Below, piece by piece: positions 28,701-37,753 of a stretch of DNA of 64,000 bases; the stretch's first letter is position 1, and each line of letters begins with the position of its first letter. The translations under genes and the position numbers were made by a program. Source of the stretch: Distichodus sexfasciatus (lineage: Eukaryota > Chordata > Actinopteri > Characiformes > Distichodontidae). The notes under the pieces are model-generated. The model was not told where the DNA came from and did no database searches. It saw only the letters and a program-made list of their open reading frames with translations. Where the stretch lies: the NCBI GenBank assembly GCA_032718565.1, contig JAVGVS010000017.1:4445866-4509865 (forward strand). The letters are read 5' to 3'.

Positions 28701-31700
28701 TCCTGCTGATTATGAATAGAGCAGCAGCGTGGCTTTGAGGTTGCAAGGAGTGAGGAATGACCTTGTACCCTTTGCTAACCTTGTTCAAACAAAGTGCCTA
28801 CTCACTCCGCTCATGTTCCCTTACTTGACTCCCTGGGAGGAGAATGTTATTTATTCATCCAAGAAACTTTCCTAAGTAATATTTAGAAGCAAAAGAGAAG
28901 CTGTAATACTTTTCATAGGCTTGAGACATGCAATTCATATTATTTCACAAAACACTGTTTTTTTTCTTTAAAAACTACTTTTGAAATTATAATGTATTTT
29001 TTAGATATTAGAACATTGCAAACTGCAAAACCAACACACTGCAATTAAGTACTTTCTCAGTTCTTTGACTCTAAATTACACAAATATCAGGAAAAAAGAC
29101 ATATCTATGCACAAAAAGACACTATATCTAAGAATTGTATAAATACTTAAAATATCAAGACAAGCTTCATACTTCTAATATTGCCCATGTTTTTGTGATG
29201 GAGTTTTCAGTATGGTCCTTTATTTCAAGCCTTATTATAAACCATATCCAAATAATTTAAGTGTACTTAAGTTAGGGTTAGCATTTCTAGAACACCATAA
29301 CCCGTGATTTAATCTCACATTGTGAGAGACGAACAGTAGCAGGAATGTAGGCATTTTTTAATTAGTTAAACATTAAGAAATCCCACAGCATATACAAAAT
29401 TGACTCAAATTGCTCTTTAGAGTCACACCCAGTGTAGAAACGTGTAAAAACAGAAGTTGTAAGTGTGTGCGTTGGGGGTGCTGGTGAAGCAATAAGGCCC
29501 CAATATCTCTCCTCCAATCATAGCCCCTCCACCCATGGCAAAGGTTACAGGAGCCAAACTCACATTCCTACCAGATATCAGATCTTCCCTCACCCAAGAA
29601 GTAGTTACTGTAGACACAATAAAACCTGCTTCCATGCAGATCCTCTCCAGTTCCAATATTTCAACAGCACAAAAAAAAATCACTTTCTACCTCATGCTGG
29701 TGTCCTCCATTCAGGAGTCACTGTAAAACAGCTATCTGCAAAACCATTTTAGAAAGAGAAGTTTATAGTTGCTGGATGACAGAAAAGGGGAAGAAACTCG
29801 ATTCCTCACACAGTGATAAAAGAAGTTATGAAACAGAGAGGAATACAATGCCTCGTAGTGCCAGTGCGCCACAAACGTCTGAGGGAAGGAGTGCCTCAGA
29901 ACAATATTTCCATTTTGTGGTCCAAAGACTTCATCTCAAAACTATGGTGACTGTGAATAAGTTCCACTGGCCAATTACAAAGTGGGTAGAAAAGTATGAC
30001 TTGAGTACCCTGTGGTCCATATAAACTTCACAGCAGTAAACGAGAAACTTTGGGGAATGCATAATGTTTCCATTCCAAACCCTGAGGAGGGAGGGCAGTG
30101 AGATAGAGGGGTGGGAAATAACATGGTAAGAGTTGGGGGGGGGGTTGGAAGGGGGGGAGGACTAACAATGACCTTTTCATGACTCAACTCTTTAACCATT
30201 AAGGTTTCACTTTTTAAAAAGGTGTTTAGCGTGAACATGTCAGCTCTGAGTAACGGAAAAGGCTAAAATGTTATTTTTCTGGCCAGCTCACGAAAACTTG
30301 ACCATACCCATTGGGCTGGGTCACAGGAAGCATTTTCAAGAAGCGGGACAAAATCTGTGAAGCTTCGCAATACGTTACATTGGGTTTTATGGCGAGAGCT
30401 ATTTCTAAAGCAAACGTTCCGTCTGACCACATTCAACATAAATTTCATGCTGGAACGGTTTCACTCCCTCAGGTGTTGTTGGTAGGCCCCCACTTTGAGA
30501 CACGGTGTTCTCGTTCTCGCAGTGCTGTTACCGTCTGGGAATCTGATCAGACCGACTCTGGACACTGTCCGTATCAGACCCTCAATCTTCAATGAGACAC
30601 ACAACTAAGAGTTGCTGATTTATCAAATATTAATGTATGAAACATGGCCCTTAAGGATTAATTGCACTTAAAGGCACCCCATTCATTTTCATTCGCTTTG
30701 GCCACATTAGCTTCTTTAAGAGGTGGGCAACTTGACGCTCTTTAGTGTCTCTGAGGGTCTCTGTGTCCAGAGATGTTTGATAAGAGAAAAACACAAAGTT
30801 AAACACCAGTGGAAAAAGACATGCCTCCATAAACATGCAGGTTGTGCCTTGCCTTCTAATTAGAAGGAGAGAAAAAAAATCTATGACTAGCTGTGTTTGA
30901 AGATGTGTGGTCGCTGGGCCACCAGAAGGGAAATTGAATATTTTATAAGCAGAGTTAAGAGGTGGAGCAATATTTAATAGCATATTTCATCTACAATATG
31001 ACGCTTCTAATACAATGGGAAAATGTAGTGTGCATCATTACAATTCTGATACGTTTGTGTATGCTGAGGTCACTAAAAATATAAAAAACAGGTAATACAC
31101 ACATAAGCACCAATGCACTAACACAGGGGGCACTGTCAGTTAAAGCATGTGTTTAAGGTCAACCTGTTAGCAAGTCTGCGCAGGGGGTTATGAGGATTAT
31201 CAGATTGGCCATGATCCAGTGTGCAATATAGGGAGTTAAAGCCTCACTAGGGATTAATCACCCTGCCACTCTGCTCCATTAGATGTGCTGGTGCACAACA
31301 CCCCTCATTTAGTTGCAGAGGTTCCATAGGGCATTTTAATGTTCCTTGCAATTAGTTTTACGTTGTTAACAGGTCGTTAAAATAGGAGGAAATGGGAATA
31401 GTTGGATGGAGCAGTTTAATATTCATTAAAAGTGCATGGACACTAGTAAATTCCATTTACAGCTGTAAAATACTGTCAATCAAACATCTTAAACATCATA
31501 AAAAAGTTCATCAATGTGTTTTTAATATGCATAATACACGGCATATCACAATGTGTCATATATGTGTCAAGTGCAGCAGGAGGTCAGGTCCTGAGGCCAG
31601 AGAGCATGTCTCATACTTTGGGCGAGGCCTCACACACACAACACATTGTAACATCTGTGAGCGAACCATCACACCACATCAAAACTTCCTCCAGGCCTGG

Positions 31701-33736
31701 GCACACCACATTCAAGTCTGTCTATAGCACTTTGACGGTGATTCATATCTGCATCAAATTATTATTATATATTATGATATATTATTATATTATATGATTA
31801 TCAGCAAAATGTAAAGACTCTCTTTATAGTTAGTGCAAGGACATTTCAGCATGACAATGTCAGTCAGCAAGATTTAAATCATTCTCTACACTTTCTTGGA
31901 TTTGTCCACATCACACATTAAAACAGCAAACTGGGACTTTTTCTCACACTCTTGCCTCCACTAAGCACACCCCCACCTTTCCAAACTTTCCCTCTTTTTC
32001 CTTCCATCCTCCCCCTCCCCCTCCCTCAACTCTGGGGCCGAGTCTGGGAATGTGATCTCTGGGGCTCTCATACCCCAAAACATCTTCATTTAAGAAAACA
32101 AATCAACACTTTTGGTGGAATGCAGCAGAACTGGAACCAGTCAAGGGGAAAATCAAATGCATTTCCGCAAAACCATAATGCACCCAGACCAACAGGCTTC
32201 ATTAAGTGAGGGTGTATGAAACTTAGATAAGTTACATGATTATTAAATGTATTTAGCAATGTCTAGAATTGAGACTGGACTTAACAACTGTACTTCAGTC
32301 CGCAATACTTTAAAAGAAAAGCTACTTCAATGCAGCATTTTGTTATGAATAAAGTGAACCATTAACAAGTGGTGAGACCAAACTGGTAAAGTGGGTCAGT
32401 ATAAAGTCTTTAAAACTGTAGCTTTTGCATAGTTAAAGAAAAGCAATTCTTTTCCCCAATCCAACCTGACCAAGACCTCTAAAGTTACACCCCATGATGT
32501 TAGGCAGGAAACATGGAAATTTCATTCATCCCATACTCTTGGCATGCATATGTATGGGAGAATAAAAGTTCCAAATAGTGTGTCTCAAAAGATGATTTCT
32601 TTTATTTTTGCATGCAGGAAATCTGATACATGTGTGTTATCCACAACTCAAAGATTACACACAGGCCAAAATGAACTCTTATCAACATCCAAAGCGCTAA
32701 TAAAATCATGACACTGCAACAATCCTAACCCATGCATGACTTGACTTTCAAATCATGGGAACAATCATAGTTACACTGCCCAGGACAGACAAAAAATCTG
32801 AAGTCAAACATAAAAGTAACAGTTTTGTTTGCTAAGTAACCAACTCACACAGGAGGTGTTTTCTGATCTTTCTACTGGTGCTTTATGCCCATTTTGTTTG
32901 CTATTTACAAACTGGAGGGATGGCTAAAGAGTTTAAAGAGCTTGTTCTATCACAAAAATGTGCCATGTGAACTGTACACAGGCTCTGAGTAGAAACGCCG
33001 TGTATGAAAAAACGTAAACACAGCTCGAAAAGAAGCAAACGGTTTAAATGCAAAGTGAAATGTGTGCATGGGCACTTAAAGCACGGCACAAGCATGAAAA
33101 CTGTCATTAAAAATAAATAAACACAAATATTTCCTGACAAACGTGTCTAACTGGACTGATGAACGTTTTAGTTACAAAAATACGATCCCACAACTATAAA
33201 CAGAAACTTTAAACATGAAATTAGAAGACAAGTACAAGTTTTGAATGATCTTTTACACATGACTGCATGCTACAGTTTACTAGTAGAAAGAAGGGCTCGG
33301 GAATGAACAAAGGCATTAATTCAATGACGCTAAAGAACGTTAAACCGGACACAAGTGACTAAAAGTAAATCTAGACACTCTGAAAAACTCTAGAAACTAT
33401 GCGAACTCTAAAGTTAGACTATAGTAACATTATTTAAGAAAAGTTTCTGTATACGCCACAACCTGAAGCTACACTTTTCCAAGTTGCTTTGTCAAAATTG
33501 TAATAACCTGTGACGCGGTATATCGACCGCGTCCCCGACTTTTGTTTTGCTGGACATACATTTTGCATTTTGACTTTTTACGGAGAAAAAACTTTTCGGG
33601 ATCGCACACTTACTTTTGTGATGATGAGCGGCTCGCCGTGCTCCAGCCCGCCTTTCAACGTGAAGCCCCACGGAGCGCCACCGTTCAGCTCAACGTGGAC
33701 GTGATTAAAGGACACGAGCTGCTCCACGGTTTCCAT
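10581..33736 (-). CDS. shroom4: shroom4, 5' part (first two coding exons, PDZ domain); gene continues off the left edge
   Basis: Shroom proteins are actin-binding scaffolds that recruit Rho kinase and control cell shape. Two minus-strand exons join in phase 0: exon 1 33736-33614 (41 codons, ATG at 33736, donor gtaagt) and exon 2 10732-10581 (50 codons plus 2 nt, acceptor tttcag, donor gtacgc). The joined 91 residues form one PDZ domain: carboxylate-binding loop region GGAPWGFTLKGG, then EHGEPLIITK|IEEGGKAA, GDELVNINGSALYGSRQEAL and ending VVRR. The GSRQEALILIKGS stretch and ING dipeptide fit Shroom4 better than Shroom2, and adjacency to bmp15 repeats the mammalian SHROOM4-BMP15 neighbourhood. 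The central region and the C-terminal ASD2 domain are not in the window; no further exon was recognised in 1-10580. Intron 1 is 22.9 kb. Paralogue choice is inferred; the Shroom family assignment is secure. Confidence 0.9.
12215..12370 (+). mobile_element. tRNA-derived SINE fragment
   Basis: Reverse-oriented copy of the family at 4842: 'accggtaaaggtaccactga', 'catttcattgtggtgc', 'gtttacggtgacaaataat'. Confidence 0.65.
13035..13400. repeat. second copy of the repeat seen at 2560-3200
   Basis: Shares 'gactaactatattcaagcta' and 'caattagaaacacct' with that copy, in the same orientation. Confidence 0.5.
13419..13698. mobile_element. short hAT-type MITE with perfect 8-bp duplication
   Basis: Ends TAGAGGTTGACCAAT and GTTCGACCCTTA. 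It is flanked by TTGTTATT at 13411-13418 and 13699-13706. The interior matches 55854-56277 ('cacagagagaagaga', 'attaaacacc', 'aattggcaaaat'). 280 bp. Confidence 0.85.
14915..15380. mobile_element. hAT-type MITE with 8-bp duplication (one mismatch)
   Basis: Ends CAGAGATGCACGAT and GCTGCATCCCTA. It is flanked by CTCAAATC (14907-14914) and CTCGAATC (15381-15388). The interior has 'atcggattcagccaataatt' at one end and 'catcgactaataattccc' at the other. No coding capacity. Confidence 0.75.
15943..16170 (-). promoter_or_regulatory. possible alternative non-coding first exon of shroom4 (weak)
   Basis: On the minus strand an unusually good donor (CTTGAG|gtaagac, boundary at 15943/15942) ends a repeat-free segment. 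A TTTAAATAAAA box lies about 190 bp upstream, near 16130. The frame that would enter exon 2 contains a TGA and no later ATG, so a transcript using it would start translation downstream and lose part of the PDZ domain. This is inferred only. Confidence 0.25.
17116..17704. mobile_element. hAT-type element with nested tRNA-derived SINE
   Basis: Ends AAGGCTGGGCAATTGATT and ATCATATCGCCCAGCTCTA, near inverted repeats. A SINE of the GTCAYYGTGAACACAGCAC family fills about 17229-17395. No clear target duplication. Confidence 0.65.
18248..18928. mobile_element. hAT-type element with nested SINE-derived segments
   Basis: Begins CAGGGCTAGGTGATACGGCC and ends TTACCCAGTCCTAG. It contains a 'tatccagagcgacttcc' fish repeat (18385-18495) and, at 18655-18780, a minus-strand 3' fragment of the SINE type found at 3619, with its GAAT tail. 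Confidence 0.6.
19428..19508. repeat. near-perfect inverted repeat: 33-bp stem, short loop
   Basis: Arms 19428-19460 and 19476-19508 are exact reverse complements over 33 bases. Inside, one G.G mismatch is followed by four more pairs (AGTA/TACT) and a 5-base loop AGCCC. Outside, pairing continues weakly (AACA.C). The unit abuts the 5' edge of a nested hAT cluster. Confidence 0.95.
19719..20546. mobile_element. hAT-type non-autonomous element (CAGTGTTGGGGAGTAAC ends)
   Basis: Starts CAGTATTGGTAAAGCTAC and ends GTTACTCCCCAACACTG. It is flanked by CACATTGG (19711-19718) and CACATGGG (20547-20554), 7 of 8 matching. The ends are rich in 'gtaatgtaac' motifs. No transposase frame. Confidence 0.75.
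20568..21009. mobile_element. hAT-type MITE (TAGGGGTGCAC ends)
   Basis: Starts TAGGAGTGCACAG and ends GAGCACCCCTA. The interior 'aatcgcaatgctttctctgt' and 'attgattca' blocks recur at 23067 and, inverted, at 52945-53410. Confidence 0.7.
21855..22030. repeat. dispersed fish repeat (GATGCTCTTWTCCAGAGCRACTTACA)
   Basis: Contains 'tgatgctcttttccagagc' and 'acagggacagtttcctc'. Relatives occur at 8050-8170, 18385-18495 and 25020-25065. In other copies the far end contains an inverted B-box-like GGGATTTGAAC, so a tRNA-derived SINE origin is likely. Confidence 0.5.
23067..23480. mobile_element. hAT-type MITE copy, 3' end eroded
   Basis: Starts TAGGGGTGTGCAAAAAAATC and shares long stretches with 20568-21009. 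The right terminal repeat is missing. Confidence 0.65.
25426..25686. mobile_element. hAT-type MITE (CAGCGGTCCCAACC family)
   Basis: Starts CAGCGGTCCCAACCTTTTTT and ends GGTACTGGGATCCCTG. It is flanked by ATTTAGAC (25418-25425) and ATTTAGAA (25687-25694). 261 bp, non-coding. Confidence 0.75.
26807..27090 (-). other. unexplained open frame, higher GC than surroundings
   Basis: A minus-strand frame runs from after a TAA near 27090 to a stop at 26807. It includes QLPLERLQKLEVLF and DRFGMFVNMSASGDIW. No convincing ATG start or splice pair was seen and I do not recognise the family. It could be an exon of a nested gene, a processed fragment, or chance. Confidence 0.2.
27440..27600 (+). mobile_element. 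tRNA-derived SINE fragment
   Basis: Contains 'aggtaccgtccccaagc', 'atgcagaggtcacatt', 'gttgtggtgcactgtg' and 'caataacaaataatcac', like the copy at 12215. Confidence 0.6.
31757..31800. repeat. AT-rich (TTATTATA)n simple sequence
   Basis: Imperfect ttattatat units. Confidence 0.7.
33614..33736 (-). CDS. shroom4: shroom4 coding exon 1 (start codon and first half of PDZ)
   Basis: The exon starts with METVEQLVSF and ends at the phase-0 junction after IITK, followed by gtaagtg. No ATG occurs just upstream in frame; the frame is open to a GTG at 33760, so 33736 is the chosen start. The GAPWGFTLKGG loop that receives the ligand C-terminus is complete. Confidence 0.9.
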
Positions 33737-33776
33737 GATAACTTTTTTCACTCGCACCACCAGCCTCTCTCCGATT

Positions 33777-33839
33777 TTAGGCCATGCGAGGTCTTTCCAT
33801 CATCATCTTCGTCGTCATCATCATCATCATCATCATCAT
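33777..33839 (-). promoter_or_regulatory. putative shroom4 leader uORF beginning in a run of eight ATG codons
   Basis: On the minus strand (ATG)8 occupies 33839-33816, followed by ACG ACG AAG, three more ATGs (33806-33798) and a 20-codon frame that stops with TAA at 33779-33777. This lies 41 nt upstream of the shroom4 ATG and in another frame. Whether it is transcribed depends on where the shroom4 leader starts, which the sequence does not show. Confidence 0.55.
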
Positions 33840-35149
33840 CACTACTACCAAAGACGGGGCAGCTCCGACTTGAGGGGTGTGAAGGAGGGAGGGAGGAAGG
33901 GAGGGGTAGGAGGGCTGGTCAAGAAGGGCATTCCACAGATCCTGGAAGTTCTTCAGGCCGACATGTAGGTTTGATTGACAGCTAGAGTGGCCCTTTAGCA
34001 CAAAATTTCACTCTATAAAGTAGCTTGGCCAGAGGGGCGGGACTTTCTGCATCGTCAACTGCTGCATTGTCCATTGTCCAGCTTCGATTGTGCCCTTTTA
34101 GACGGGGGCAGTTGCGCTGGAATCAGCTCCGCCTACGCAAATCACAGGCAAACTCTTCTGAGAGGCCGGTCAGAGCTGGTCTCAGATCAGCAAGGGGTAA
34201 CTCTCCAACAACCACAAGACTGGGTATCTTGAATACTTTAGGAGTTTGCCGTTTACGGATACAAATTTGTTGCAACGTCTGGACCTCAGTCTGTCAACTA
34301 ACTTGGCAAACGGGATTAAATGAAATACGTTGCTCTATTTGAGACGTTAAATGGTAAATAATACAGCAAATGTTACGAAATTCTTAGTTTTAGGACAATT
34401 TGTAACAAAATGTTGGTTCCTAATAAGTATATCCGGGCGCGGATTAACGCATAGGCTAGATATGGCTGGAGCGCAGAGCCCCCCTTGTGTGCCAGCCTGC
34501 CAGGGGGCACTCGATTGCCAAGTAAAATATTAATTCATTATAATAAACCCGAGGGTGGGGCTAACAGAGAACGTAGCCTAGGAGCCCTTGTACACCCTAA
34601 TCCAAATAGCGTGAAGGTAATCTGTAGTTTGAAGTTGAGAACAATAGCATCTGGCATATCCTATGTTTTGTATCACAGTGCAATATTGGGATGGTTAACA
34701 TTAAAAGGTTTTGAGAATAAAGAGGCGTTTTAAGCTTTTATTATTGAATAATTCTACGCAGACGCAGTCCCACAAAAATCTGATCAATCAACTTAAATAA
34801 TATATATTTCCAAATATAGCTATTAAAGTAATGTGGTAAAACTGAGAGTTTGGATATCATAATATGTAGCAAAGGAAAAAATTAATATGGAACTGTCGTT
34901 TTTTCCAAAATCGTGCAGCCCCAACTTGTAGAAAAACTGCATCCCGCTCAACGCAGAAGGGCGGCTCGGGAGTGATGACGTCATAGGCCTTGACGGTCTC
35001 CCACAATAGGTTAAAAGAGGATGGTGGCGAAAAAATGTTTGTCAGTGAAGCACGCAGTCGTCAGGTGATGTTTGGCACAAATTTCGCTCTTTAACTTTCC
35101 TGGACGATGGTAGCCTTTCTGGTCGCGTTTATCCTGCCAGAAGTTGAAC
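33840..35149. promoter_or_regulatory. shared upstream region between divergent shroom4 and bmp15
   Basis: About 1.4 kb separates the two start codons (33736 and 35150), which are transcribed away from each other. There is GC-rich sequence near the shroom4 side (33840-34230), then AT-rich sequence (34340-34930) and a compact promoter-like block before bmp15. No coding exon was recognised. Confidence 0.5.
34976..35017 (+). promoter_or_regulatory. bmp15 proximal promoter elements: full CRE and TTAAAAG box
   Basis: The palindrome TGACGTCA (34976-34983) is a perfect cAMP-response element and TTAAAAG (35011-35017) is a TATA-like box. They lie 167 and 133 nt upstream of the bmp15 ATG. Spacing fits a short leader; function is inferred. 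Confidence 0.45.
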
Positions 35150-37072
35150 ATGAAGGCTGCCACGAGCCACGACTTCCTCAGACTTTGCGTCCTCTCGTGT
35201 TTCTTTTTGTTGTTGTCTACGTTAACGCACGCCGCCGATACAATGGCCATTTCTCCCTCACACTTCGGTGCTCTGAGCACAGAACAGAGTCGCCGGAATC
35301 GCCATCCAAAACAGAGAAACACCAACAGTAACGCGCTTCCAGAAAAGCAAGCGGAAGACCAAAGTCTGCGCTTCATGTGGAGCCTGTATAAAAAGGCGGC
35401 GGATTTAAATGGTAGGCCAAAGCAGCACAAGGTGTTTGGGTCCAACACCGTCAGACTGGTTCGGGCTTCCGCCACCCGAAAGCGCTTCCACTCGTCACCA
35501 AGTGGTAAAACATTTCAGTTTTCACTTATTAACCAGATGCAATATCATAAGAGCAGGGCTGCACAACATTGGAAACACAATTTATATATATATATTCTAA
35601 GTTATTTTATAGTTATACATATGCAGGTTTTTTTTGTTGTTGTTTTTTACCAAACCATATGAACAGGTCTACTTGGGAAGAATTAATCATCTGTGTAGGT
35701 GCTCAGTTGGCCAGAACAAAGTAGTTATGAACACTTGAATCAAAGATTCTTGAAGCTCTTTTACCCTTCCATTAGTTCTGAAGAAGCCTAAAGAATTTAA
35801 GAAGTTTCAGAACTGAAGAAGCTTTTTGGTTTTGAGGTAAAACGGCTCCAAGAACCAAAAAATCTTGTTGCATTTTTTGCAAAATTATATTATATAATGA
35901 TTAGGTGATTTGTGTGCAGTGCATAGAAAAAAGCTACATTTGTTTGCTTTTTTGCTATTTGAATACTTTTAAATGTGAGTCATCCTTTTCTTGAACTTTT
36001 AAAAAACTTTTCTAAGTAAATCATTATCAAACTGTGCTCTCTGTAGCTTGTAGATTAGTCAGTAAATTGGAGCGAGTTTTCCTGTAGGACTTTTCACAAA
36101 CGACTAGAGTTGCCTGTTTCATTTTAGTTATCCTTTTTACATATATTATTACTTTATTCATAGAAGTGAATTCATGTCTGCCTATCTCTCAAAGAGTGAT
36201 TATCTTTCTCCCCCTTTTTCTGGCTCCAACGCCTGACCTGGCCAGGTCTTCAGTACACTTACACCGTGCAGTATAAACTGGAAAACCTGCCTCTGAACAG
36301 GCTGATGAGGGCCTCTTTCGTTCACCTGAGGTCACCTGTCGCACCAAACCCTCCTGTTATGTGTGAGGCAAGTACCATATCCTCCCATAACTCCAGTGAC
36401 ACAGATATTGTCATTCTGGGCCCCCAAAGCTTATGGACTGAATCCGATGTTACATCCCATGTATCTGAGTTTAAAGGAGACCGACTCCTCCTCTACGTTC
36501 AGTACAAGTGCTTTGAATCCGGCCGAGTTCGACATACTGTAAGACGCAGGGCACAGAGAAAACGCATCCCACCCCAAAACCACTTAAGAGCCCCTGCTTT
36601 GCTTCTCTTCCTGGAAGAAGAGGGACATCCTATGGAATGGACAAAGTATGTAAAAGCCCACTCTCGGACAGCCTTGAGGTCTCGCCGGTCCAAAGAGTCA
36701 GGCAGCATTGTTTCTGACGTCCCCAACTACAAGCAGGGCAAGAACAGTGTGGCCAAGAACCAGTGCAAGCTTCACTCATATCGCGTGACCTTCAGTGACC
36801 TGGGCTGGGAACACTGGATCATCGCTCCGGACAAGTATAACCCTCACTACTGCATGGGGGACTGCCCTCGCATCCTGCGTTATGACTACAACTCGCCTAA
36901 CCATGCAATTGTACAGACGATCATCAGCGATCTGGGCTTAGGTGACATCCCTCGGCCTTCTTGCGTGCCTTACAAGTACAAGCCTATTAGTTTGCTGATA
37001 GTGGAAAAGAACGGCAGTGTTGTCTACAAAGAATACGAGGACATGATTGCAGGATCCTGCACCTGTAGATGA
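35150..37072 (+). CDS. bmp15: bone morphogenetic protein 15 precursor
   Basis: BMP15 is an oocyte-secreted TGF-beta family ligand acting on granulosa cells. Exon 1 is 35150-35504 (ATG AAG GCT; donor gtaaaa), exon 2 is 36246-37072 (acceptor gccag). The phase-1 junction completes a glycine, giving 393 aa, close to the usual 380-395. Features: hydrophobic signal peptide CVLSCFFLLLSTLTHAA, a propeptide with an NSS sequon, a furin-type site RSRR (263-266; S at 36689) and a mature chain of 127 residues. The mature chain has six cysteines (QC, YCMGDC, PSC, SCTC) and ends MIAGSCTCR, typical of BMP15. The cysteine that normally links TGF-beta dimers is serine (PRPSCVP), as in BMP15/GDF9. GWEHWIIAPDKYNPHYC is the conserved finger region. 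The start at 35150 is the first ATG; the frame is open upstream only to a TTG. An NGS sequon lies in the mature domain. Confidence 0.97.
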
Positions 37073-37715
37073 CTGTGGGCACAAGGAGACAGATTACAGA
37101 ATAGAAGGGTGCCCGCAAATGTTGAGCTATCCCATATTCTTAAGCTGGTGTGCTCTCAGCTTATGCTGGCTAATGCATTGAGAGAAAGGTAACAGGCCTC
37201 ATGAAATTTGACTTCCTTCTTCTTCTTTTTTATGTTGTTTCATGCTTGTTTATTTTCTGTGTTTGTCAGTCATTTTTATGTCCTGTCTTTCATGTTACAG
37301 TGATGGAGGGGAATCAGTATGTCAGCAAAAAAAAAAGCTATTTGGGGGGAAAAAAGGGAAAAATATCCATGAAAGTGTTTTTTGGTGCTTTTGTAGATTG
37401 TGCTGTGTGTTTGGCTGGTTGAACTTCTCCAAATGTTGCTGCTGCTGTTGCTGCTCTTACTGATGTTGCTATTGTGACCTCTTTTGGGGAACCACAGATT
37501 GTTGCACATTGTTTCTCTTCAGAGGCAGAGGCCTCCAGATGCAAAGGAGGGGGTGGATATTGCAATTGCCCTCATTCCAGGTGAAAGATGTGCATATGTT
37601 TATGGAAGAGAAACTTTCATAGATGCGTTTCTTAAAGAGAGTATGAATAGATTAATCATGCAAGTGAAATGATCTTTTTAAAAACATTGAGATGAAATAA
37701 AGTGCATATTTTGTA
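37073..37715 (+). terminator. bmp15 3' UTR and polyadenylation signal
   Basis: The only AATAAA after the stop is at 37696-37701. A genomic A-run (17 A, G, 21 A; 37715-37753) starts 14 nt later, at the expected cleavage distance. The UTR would be about 640 nt. Confidence 0.7.
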
Positions 37716-37753
37716 AAAAAAAAAAAAAAAAGAAAAAAAAAAAAAAAAAAAAA
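37715..37753. repeat. poly(A) tract with one interruption
   Basis: 38 A residues broken by a single G at 37732, immediately downstream of the bmp15 polyadenylation signal. Confidence 0.9.

Larger units (their letters stand above)
10733..33613 (-). other. shroom4 intron 1 (22.9 kb), repeat-rich
   Basis: This lies between the two PDZ exons. It contains SINE copies (12215-12370, 27440-27600), several hAT elements listed separately, a strong hairpin (19428-19508), a possible alternative first exon (around 15943-16170) and an unexplained open frame (26807-27090). I see no recognisable gene in 10770-12200, 15390-17110, 21150-23060, 23480-25420, 25700-27430 or 27610-33610. Confidence 0.6.

Noticed and set aside
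28480..28788. 102-codon minus-strand frame in shroom4 intron 1
   Set aside because: No recognisable domain or splice context; composition alone is not enough.
33542..33985. 147-codon plus-strand frame with a poly-serine run
   Set aside because: It overlaps shroom4 exon 1 in antisense; the serine run is just the CAT/ATC trinucleotide repeat.
35011..35475. 154-codon open frame on the minus strand opposite bmp15 exon 1
   Set aside because: It is antisense to a clearly coding exon, has no recognised domain, and its openness follows from the codon composition of bmp15.
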